Positions 56,165 through 64,000 of a stretch of 64,000 nt of DNA are shown piece by piece (the stretch's first letter is position 1; each line of letters starts with the position of its first letter). Where the stretch lies: the NCBI RefSeq assembly GCF_003473485.1, contig NC_053049.1:7192001-7256000 (forward strand), written 5' to 3'. A model generated the notes under the pieces. It ran no database searches, was not told where the DNA came from, and saw only the letters and a list, made by a program, of their open reading frames with translations. Origin of the DNA: Medicago truncatula. Lineage: Eukaryota > Streptophyta > Magnoliopsida > Fabales > Fabaceae. Position numbers and translations under genes: made by a program.

Positions 56165-57192
56165 GCAAACTTTTTTAATCCAAGTACTCTCTCACATCAG
56201 ATGCTTTTATAGGCTTTTGTCTCTTATGTTGCTTCAATTCATTATTTGATAGTACTATCTTAGCTTATTTTTTAGCACTTCGATACAATTTGTTAAACAA
56301 CATGCAGTTTACTTTATTAATGGATTTCTTGTTAGTTTATCGATGCTTTTGTATCATATTAAAAAAAAAAATGTTACTAAAGAAATATCATACATCGCTC
56401 CATAACCAACTTGAATTGAACTCACTTCTGTAACAACCGACACGGAATAAATCGACATTCAAGTTTAATGATTTTCGTTACTTGCTCAATACTGAATTGA
56501 ACTCAAGGAATAAATCACTTTTAACCCTAGATTTTTAATAGTGGACATAGAATACTTGTTTACAAAATAATTGTTTTTTGAGATACTAGATTATTTAGTT
56601 GTGAAAAAATTTTAGTGATGACACTAATTGTCCAAGAGATTAGGGTCATGTGTTTGATAAAGGAGACATTGAACTAATAAAATTGGTCTTGGTTTACTTT
56701 GCTAAATTGTTGTGAGCATAATCAAGTGAATCTTGCTCAAAATATAGGAAGGGACGCTAAGATATATATTAATTGAAATTGATTAAAGTCATTTATCAAA
56801 GTCACATAGTCCCTTCGTCCTATAATAGATGATCTATTTGACAATGTTCACCGTTGATTTATCATAATTTGACTATATTTTTTTATTAATATACAACGAA
56901 CAAAATCAAGATTAATCAATTAATTAATGAATTGATAAGTAAATTACAATTAACTAAGCAATTTGATTAGCAAAATTATAAGTTTCTGAAATTGTAATTT
57001 GTTTTGCTTACAGATCTAAACAGAAAAACGGTTAAAGTAAATTCAGCAGAAAATTGAATGTTTTGATCAAGTACATGAACATATTTTTTGTTTGAGTCAT
57101 GTTAATCGGGCCTTCAGGGCACTGGTTAAGGAAACTAAAAAGGAAATTTTAAATTGAAAATAACATATTTTATGCTTTTGAGGAGTTGACAA

Positions 57193-59647
57193 TGTAACGC
57201 CCCAATTTTATTTAATTATTTTTAGTTATTTAAAGTCCTTTATATGATTTTTAAATCATTTATGTTGTTTTGTGGTGTGGTGTATTTTATTAAATGGCTA
57301 TTTTTAGTATTTAATAGAATAAGTGAGAATTAGGATTTATTTTGGAGTTTGGGGGTTAAATTAGAATTTAATAGAAATAAGAGGAGTTAAGGAATATTGA
57401 GAGGTTATATTTATTAAGAAATAGAAAATAGAAGGGGGAAGCAGTTTTCACGTACAACAGAGAAAAAGGAGAAGAGTCAAGAAAAGGGAAGAGAACCAAG
57501 AAGGGCTGCGATTTCGATTATCTAAGGTAAGGGTGAGGCTAACTTACATTAATTTTAGTGTATATGATTCTGATTATGTTTTAACAAAAGTTATGAATAA
57601 ATTTGAAGAATTGGGAATTAGGGTTATGATGAGAATTGATGATTAAATGATGGAATTAGGGTGAATTGATGTAGAAACGATGAACAGACCTTAAATGTTT
57701 CATATATTGACGTTTAGAATCAGTTTTAAGGTTAGAACAATGGGTTTGGGTGAATTTTTGAGAAAAACTGTAACCTGGCCGTACTGTTATTCATCGCTCG
57801 CCTCCCGAGTGATGATCCTCGCCATAGCGAGTGATGAAGATCATAGCTCGCCTCGCGAGCAGGAGTTACTCGCCTCGCGAGTTGCATTTCGCAGCTCGCC
57901 ATGGCGAACAAATTTACTCGCCATAGCGAGTGTGGGCAGAGAGCTTGCAAGATTCTGTGTTTTTGAGCTGTGAGTTCAACCTTGGGTGTTTATGAGGGCC
58001 TGAACATGTACCCTAATGATTAGGCAAAGTTTTAGAAGGAGATTGAACTTGGAATGGTGTCAGAATGGAATGGGGAGTATTTTACACTAACTCGCCATGG
58101 CGAGTAGAGCCTCTCGCCTCGCGAGTTGTCCCATTTCAGAAGCCTTGTTTAGGATTTTGCGATCTTTTGTCGCACGTGATGATATGAGTAGACCCTTGAG
58201 GTAGGAGAGTAGTTATTCTTGATTATACGGAGATTCAGAGAGGACGTTTGTAATGTTTAATGACATCGACTTAGGTTGATGAACAAATGAGGAGATAGTT
58301 ATATATTATGAAAGATGTTGATATGAGTCCTACTCGTTGTATATGATGGTTATTATGGTCGTTGTCTCGCTGCTTGTTATTATATGTTGTTGAATTGAAT
58401 ATGATTTGCTGTTGATTGTTGGTTTATGCATAAATGCATTCAATTAGATTATACAAGATGTTAGTTCAGGTTGTAAGGTTGCAAGTTGTCGTTCTAAGTA
58501 ACGGAGTCATAGGTTGTTGATGTTGGCCAAGTTGGGGAGTAAGTCATAAGTTATTATGCACAGTCGTTGTCGTAGTTGAGTTGTATGTTGATATACACAA
58601 GTCGAGTCCTTTCATGATTAGGAAACCGTTGAGGGCTCATGCCCTGGAATGCTCGTCATTCAACCGTTGAGGGCTTATGCCCTGGAATGCTTTGTCATTC
58701 AAATGTTGAGGGCTTATGCCCTGGAATGCCTTGTCATTCAATCTGTTGAGGGCTCATGCTCTGGAATGTTAATCATTCAACCGTTGAGGGCTTATGCCCT
58801 GGAATGCCTTGTCATTCAATCTGTTGAGGGCTCATGCTCTGGAATGTTAATCATTCAACCGTTGAGGGCTTATGCCCTGAATTGCCTTGTCATTCAATCT
58901 GTTGAGGGCTCATGCCCTGGAATGTTCATCATTCAAATTTGTTGGGGCTTATGCCCCGGAATGCTTAGTCATTCAACGAGTTGAAAATAGTACCTCGTTG
59001 TTCGTTGTCGTTGATGGTGATATTGTCGTTGTTGTAGGTTGTGTTGTGGTTGTTGTTGTTGAGGGAGATATAGCTGTTGTGGTCGAGTTGTTGTTGTCGT
59101 TGTTGGTTGATTTAGTAAGAGTTATTAAAGTTGAAGAAGTATGAATATTTTTGTTGAAGTATAAGTTGCTTATTACGTTATTTAATTAAGTTGTTGATTT
59201 ATATATCTATTATTATTGTTTGTGAATCTCACCCCTTCTGCTTGGAATTGTTGCCCTTCGTATGGGTAACTTGCAGGTATTGAAGTTTATTAGAAGTGGT
59301 GGCTCAAAGTGTCTAGGGCTCTGATACGTACGGGATGGGATTTTTCTTATTGTTTTTCATTCCTATGTATCAAATTTGAATGTTGCTGACGTAGCCCTAT
59401 GGTTGATGAATTTATGTTGATAAGGCTTTATGCCAAGGATTTAATTATGGAGATTTAAACTATTGCTATCGTTGTTTTGATGCAAATTTTCCGCTGCAAA
59501 TTTAGTAATGACTTTGAAGGATGTTTATTAAATAGATTTTATATTCTATTTAAGAAATTTTGAAAATGTAGTGTGACATGCCCGTTTGGGAATTACTCTG
59601 ATGCATGAATTATTAATTAATTGATTTTTGGGAAACGGGGTGTTACA
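57193..59647 (+). mobile_element. Solo LTR, probably Ty3/gypsy (2455 bp)
   Basis: Begins TGTAACGCCCCA and ends GGGGTGTTACA (TG...CA), flanked by GACAA (57188-57192, 59648-59652). Unit 2 of the tandem duplication has the single GACAA empty site at 62258-62262. The size and TGTAAC...GTTACA ends suit plant gypsy LTRs. It contains palindromic CTCGCCATAGCGAGT-type motifs (57790-58130), a 39-bp minisatellite (58626-58978) and a GTTGTTGTC-rich part. No coding frame is credible. Confidence 0.9.
58626..58978 (+). repeat. 39-bp minisatellite within the solo LTR, nine units
   Basis: Unit consensus GTTGAGGGCTTATGCCCTGG followed by AATGCCTTGTCATTCAACC. Nine copies alternate between two variants (GGCTTATGCCCTGGAATGCC and GGCTCATGCTCTGGAATGTT), implying a 78-bp higher-order unit in the middle. 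Each unit holds a small hairpin, GGGCTTATGCCC. A frame through it is a by-product of the 39-bp (13-codon) period. Confidence 0.95.
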
Positions 59648-60038
59648 GACAACACAAGTTCCAATATAATACTTACTACATTTGACTCCTTAACAATGCC
59701 CAATGGGCACGGGTTAACATTTCCCTTTTTGTTTTATTCCCTACAAAAAGAAATCTTACTTTTTAGTCCTTGTAACATTTTCCCTTACCATTTTAGTAAT
59801 AAAAAATGGAAGCAAATTTTTTTTGCATGGACTAAAATGACGATGAAATTTTTTAACGGGATTAAAAATGCTAACGGAAAATTTTAGATATATACTAAAA
59901 AAATGCACTTTTTTGTAAAGGCTAAAAATAAAATTCAAAATATTTATAGGGAGCATTTACTTAATTAACCTATAATATATACCTAAAACCCACATAACAA
60001 TTGAGACACAATAACTAGGAAGTAGAGGCAAACAAGTG

Positions 60039-60073
60039 TGGGTGCGCACGCACGCATACGCGCGCGTGCGTGT
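60039..60073. repeat. Alternating purine-pyrimidine GC-rich tract (unit 1)
   Basis: GTGCGCACGCACGCATACGC continues as GCGCGTGCGTGT, about 35 bp of nearly perfect alternation in very AT-rich DNA; a Z-DNA-prone tract. The counterpart in unit 2 is at 62573-62603 and has changed in several places but still alternates. Confidence 0.85.
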
Positions 60074-60590
60074 TGAAAATATATTTAATATAGATATTAT
60101 TTACCAATTGTTAGAGATCATAAAATAACAAAATAATATTGAAATGATAAAAATATAAATTAATTTTTTACGTTTACAAATTTTAATTACACACTAATTG
60201 TCTTAATATATTTAGAACAATCGACATCGAATTCGATTGATAGGAATCTGAAGATAAAAAGAATTTAAAGTTTAAATAATCAATAAAATACTCAACATTG
60301 AAATCAAACTTACAACATGAACTATGATTTTTCATCTACATACCACTTAAACTTCGAGAGAACATGTTTACGAAATTTGACGTAGAAAATATTTTCAAAG
60401 ATAAAAATATGAGGCCTGAAACAAACTTTTATAATCCAAGTACTCTCTCACATCAGATGCTTTTATAGGCTTTTGTCTCTTATGTTGCTTCAATTCATTA
60501 TTTCATACTATCTTAACTTATTTTTTAGCACTTCTTACAATTTGTTCAACAACATGCAGTTTACTTTATTAATTGATTTCTTGTTAGTTT

Positions 60591-61302
60591 GGCTGTGTTT
60601 GGTAACACAAAAAAGCTAGTTTATAAGTTTGTTGGATGAAAATGTGATGTGTTTGGTACCAAGCTTTTCTCATGAGCTTATAACGTTTTTTGAAAAACTA
60701 TTTCAAATAGCTTTTGAGCTTATAGCTGGTAGCTTTTTATATTTTCTTCCAATTTTAACCTTTTATTAATATAGTTTAATTTAATTTTAATTAAAAAACC
60801 TACCCACATTCTTATTCAATTGACCACGTTTAAAAAAAAACTACCCACAATCTTTTTCAAATTTTCTTGTTCACTTTCTTTTTTACATACTCTTAATACT
60901 CTTAATTCAATAATAAATAATTTTATATAAAATTTACAATAAAGGGTGAAGAAAGTTTAGTTGAGTAAAATTCATTAAAAGAAAGTTTTGTTAAATAAAA
61001 AATGTCAATTGAATTCATAAATACATTTATCATTTGGGAGATGAAAATATTTTGAAATAAATTTAAACATTTAAAAAGAAATACAATAATTAATAAAAAA
61101 ATGTATATATGATTTATAAAAAAAGATTGTCCTTATACGTCATTTTATATTTATCAGCCATTTGAACAACTAATTTTACCAAATATTTTTTTATTTTAAT
61201 AAGCTAACTTTTCAGCTATAAGCTATCAGCTATCAGCCACCAGCTATCAGCTAGCTTGTCAGCTATCAGCTGACTTATAACTTCTTTTTACCAAACACAC
61301 CC
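60591..61302. mobile_element. PIF/Harbinger-like MITE (712 bp) with 3-bp TSD
   Basis: Starts GGCTGTGTTTGGTAACACAA and ends (reversed) GGGTGTGTTTGGTAAAAAGA, flanked by TTT. Unit 1 shows the empty site GTTAGTTTATCGATGC at 56331-56346. The right arm holds tandem AGCTATCAGC repeats (61215-61270). No transposase. Confidence 0.87.
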
Positions 61303-61638
61303 TTTATCGATGCTTTAGTATACAATACTCATATTAAAAAAAAAAAAAAAACAATGTTAAAAGAAATATCATACACCCGTCCATTGAGTTGAACTCACTT
61401 CCATAACCTTAGATTTTATAAGTTGACATAGAATTCTTGTTTACAAAATAATTGTTTTTTGAGATACTAGATTATTTAGTTGTGAAAAAAATTAGTGATG
61501 ACATTAATTGTCCAAGAGATTAGGGTCATGTGTTTGATAAAGAGACATTGAACTAATAAATTGGTCTTGGTTTACTTTGCTAAATTGTTGTGAGCTAATC
61601 ACGTGAATCTTGCTCAAAATATAGAAAGGGACGCTAAG

Positions 61639-61670
<32 letters not shown>

Positions 61671-61769
61671 TGAAATTGATTAAAGTCATATACTTCATTC
61701 GTCCTATAATAGATGATCTATTTGACAATGTTCACTATTAATTTAACATAATTTGACCATATTTTTCTA

Positions 61770-61955
61770 TGGGTCCTACTAACCGGTGCCCCCGGAGCAC
61801 TGGTTAAGCATACCATAAAAGAGAATTATTTTCATAAAAGGAAACTGTTTTTGACTTTATTATAAATTAATTACACAATTTCAATGCATTAACTACTATA
61901 TAATTTTCTTTTTCATATCCTTAAGTGTCTCAGGGACACCGGTTAACATTTCCCT
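61770..61955. mobile_element. MITE-like repeat, CCGGTGCCCCCGG termini (unit 2 only)
   Basis: CTAACCGGTGCCCCCGGAGC on the left and the reversed GTTAACCGGTGTCCCTGAGA on the right match the element at 19220-19415. Unit 1 lacks it (near 56882). Exact borders are uncertain. Confidence 0.6.
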
Positions 61956-62946
61956 TTTTCTATTAATCAATTAAAGATTAATCAATTAATTAATGGATTG
62001 ATAAGAAAATTACAATTGACTAAGCAATTTGATTAGCAAAATCATAAGTTTCTGAAATGGTAACTTTTTTTCCTTACAGATCTAAACAGAAAAATGGTTA
62101 AAGTAAATTCTGCAGAAAATTGAATGTTTTGATCGGGTACATGAACATATTTTTTGTTTGAGTCATGTTAACTAGTGTTCCAGTGCCCTCTAGTTAAAAA
62201 AAAACTAAAAAGGAAATTTTAAAGTGAAAATAACATATTTTCTGCTTTTGAGGAGTTGACAACACAAGTTTCAATATAATATTTGCTACATTTGACTCCT
62301 TAATCAATGTTTTGGGGCACTAGTTAACATTTTCCTTTTTGTTTTATTCCCTACAAAAAGAAGTCTTACTTTTTAGTCCTTGTAACATTTTCCCTTGACA
62401 TTTTAGTAACAAAAAATGCAGGCAAATATTTTTTGCATGGACTAAAATGACGATGAAGTTTTTTAGAGTGATTAAAAATGTTAACAGAAAATTTTACATA
62501 GACTAAAATATATACCTGAAACCCACGTAACAATTGAGACGCAATGGCTAGGAAGTAGAGGCAAACATGCGCGGGTGCGCGCACACATACGCGCGAGTGC
62601 GTGTTGAAAATAATATTTAATATAGACATTATTTACCAATTGTTAGAGATCATAAAATAACAATAATATTGAAATGATAAAAATATAAATTAATTTTTTA
62701 CTTTTACAAATTTTAACTACACATTAATTGTCTTAATATATTTATAACAACCGATATCGAATTCGATTGATAGGAATCTGAAGACAAAAGGAATTTAAGG
62801 TTCAAATAACCAATAAAATATCTAGCATTGAAATCAAACTTACAACATGAACTATGACTCTTCATTTGTATACCACTTAAACTTCGAGAGAATGTTTACG
62901 AATTTTGACGTATGAAAATATTTTCAAAAATAAAAATATGAGGCCT

Positions 62947-63651
62947 ATCACGGGGCTTAAAAAACTCGGGAGCCTAAAATTAGACATATGGATTACAACA
63001 CCATTGAAAAGAAAATGTTAGCATCAAAGCATAACCAAAATTAGACAATTTTTTTTGACTATCTTGTCTTGGAATAAAGCACAAAACGTAAAGAAAAGTA
63101 TAATTTAACAACAATAAATAATTAAAATAAACTTGTATTTATTATTAGTATATTTTTGTTATACAATGCATCATTTAGAATATTGTCATGGCTTCCATAG
63201 TATAAAAGGTTTACAATTTCCAATGGAAGGGCAAGACATGTAATTGTTTTTCGATTGATCCAAGCATAGCCTTATAATTTCAACGAACTCATTTGTACAA
63301 TAAAGTTTTGGGTCCTAACCAGAATTGTGCTTTTTTAGTTGTTGAGGATGAGGGACATTAGGGCTTGGAGAAATGCCTTCTTGCCTAAGAATATCAAAAA
63401 CATCCTTTTTCCTTCAAATGTTTTGTGCTAGCTCAATGTGTTTGGTTAAAATGTTATACGAGCAACTCCCATATTTTTTTCACTTGTACTGCCAAAAAAT
63501 TATTTCGTGGTCCCTTTAGATTTGGTCAAGAGTGATCAAGGTTTCTCTTCAATGTACTACTAATTTGATGAAATAAAACAATGACAATAATATCATAATA
63601 ATCAAGAATAAATAACAACAACATCAACAACATGAATAATAATAATAATAA
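62947..63651. other. Intergenic DNA, possible decayed coding remnant
   Basis: No gene called. The minus strand between about 63350 and 63480 gives short peptide-like stretches (HLKEKGC, FLGKKAFLQALMSL) without a continuous frame; they may be relics of a transposon gene. An (ATA)n-rich stretch lies at 63635-63650. Confidence 0.35.
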
Positions 63652-64000
63652 GGCTTAAATATGTATTTGATCCCTGCAAATAGGGGTCGTTTAAAAATTG
63701 GTCCTTGCAATCACTAATTCTTGCAAACAAACCCTGCAATTATTAATCACTTAAAAATTGGTCCTTGTACCCAGTTAAACGCATCCAGGTCATCTGTTTA
63801 CTGACGTGGCAACGTATAACCGGTTTTCAGTTGACAGGTTAGCTATATGGGCATGGGAATGGACGAAAATGCCCCTCTTCAGATGAGGGCAATGTAAAAT
63901 GACGTAACTACCCTCTAATCCTTCATTCTCATGGTTGGTACGAATTGCGATCTCTGGGTGAAGAAATTAGGGTTTGAAAAGGGGATTACGGTTTCAATGC
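63652..64000 (+). mobile_element. Left end of a MULE, continuing beyond the window
   Basis: GGCTTAAATATGTATTTGAT, then TCGTTTAAAAATTGGTCCTTG and GACGTGGCAACG match the arms of the Pack-MULE at 51358-52611. The sequence from about 63900 (non-repetitive, CTTCATTCTCATGG, GATCTCTGGGTG) may be internal or captured. The right end and target duplication lie outside. Confidence 0.75.

Larger units (their letters stand above)
56165..60418 (+). repeat. Tandem duplication, unit 1 (interrupted by a solo LTR)
   Basis: Runs from AATCCAAGTACTCTCTCACA to AAAATATGAGGCCT and is repeated directly by 60425-62946. Without the 2455-bp solo LTR the unit is about 1.8 kb. No gene is present; it includes halves of a GGTTAAC MITE and a degraded TTTTAGTCC-family MITE (about 59700-59980). 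Confidence 0.88.
60425..62946 (+). repeat. Tandem duplication, unit 2
   Basis: Direct repeat of 56165-60418 without the solo LTR but with a 712-bp Harbinger-like MITE (60591-61302), a GGTTAAC MITE (about 61770-61955) and a longer TA run (about 61640-61667). Ends at AAAATATGAGGCCT, as unit 1 does. Confidence 0.88.

Noticed and set aside
58649-58984. Repetitive 111-codon frame and CRISPR-like array appearance
   Set aside because: It is a 39-bp minisatellite inside a plant LTR; the period is a multiple of three so the frame stays open, and units are contiguous with no spacers.

Overview
The window is a gene-poor, transposon-rich stretch of AT-rich plant nuclear DNA. GT-AG introns, a GRF gene with a miR396 site, a SABATH methyltransferase pair, a cluster of ABP19/GER3-type germin-like genes and typically legume repeats all point to a papilionoid legume. 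Medicago or a close relative is my best guess, from family resemblance only.

Layout. 1-7.6 kb: a complete three-exon GRF5/6-like growth-regulating factor (minus, 2859-4302), then degenerate repeats. 7.6-17 kb: a dead LINE tail, a Mutator-like element (MULE) with a 9-bp target duplication, and several MITEs. 17-45 kb: five intron-less germin-like protein (GLP) genes, all plus strand (17218, 23046, 27880, 39839, 44136). GLP3 and GLP4 lie in two copies of one block (about 24.1-29.5 and 36.5-41.2 kb) that I judge by eye to be about 97% identical. Between them sit a MULE MITE, a Pack-MULE carrying a BRL2-type receptor kinase fragment, and an old Ty1/copia element. The second block appears to lie inside that copia element: its 5' LTR and gag fragment are on the right (41.26-42.04 kb), its 3' LTR on the left (32.35-35.52 kb), both ends flanked by CTATA. 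A younger LTR element without gag-pol (32404-35179, flanked by TATAA) is nested in the 3' LTR.

45-56 kb: a solo copia-like LTR and two tandem SABATH carboxyl methyltransferase genes (minus, four exons each). Intron 1 of the left one holds a second Pack-MULE, which carries a PPR gene fragment. 56-63 kb: a direct 1.8-kb tandem duplication in which one copy carries a 2.46-kb solo LTR with a 39-bp minisatellite and the other carries a Harbinger-like MITE, so each copy is the empty site for the other's insertion. 63.65 kb to the end: the left end of another MULE.

How the genes work together: there is no operon logic. The intact genes are one leaf-growth transcription factor, a secreted germin-like family and a small-molecule methyltransferase pair. 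The main story is mobile-element gene capture and the route by which GLP4 arose. The relative order I infer is copia insertion, then GLP block duplication, then the nested LTR element. All identities rest on recognition by eye; no search was run.
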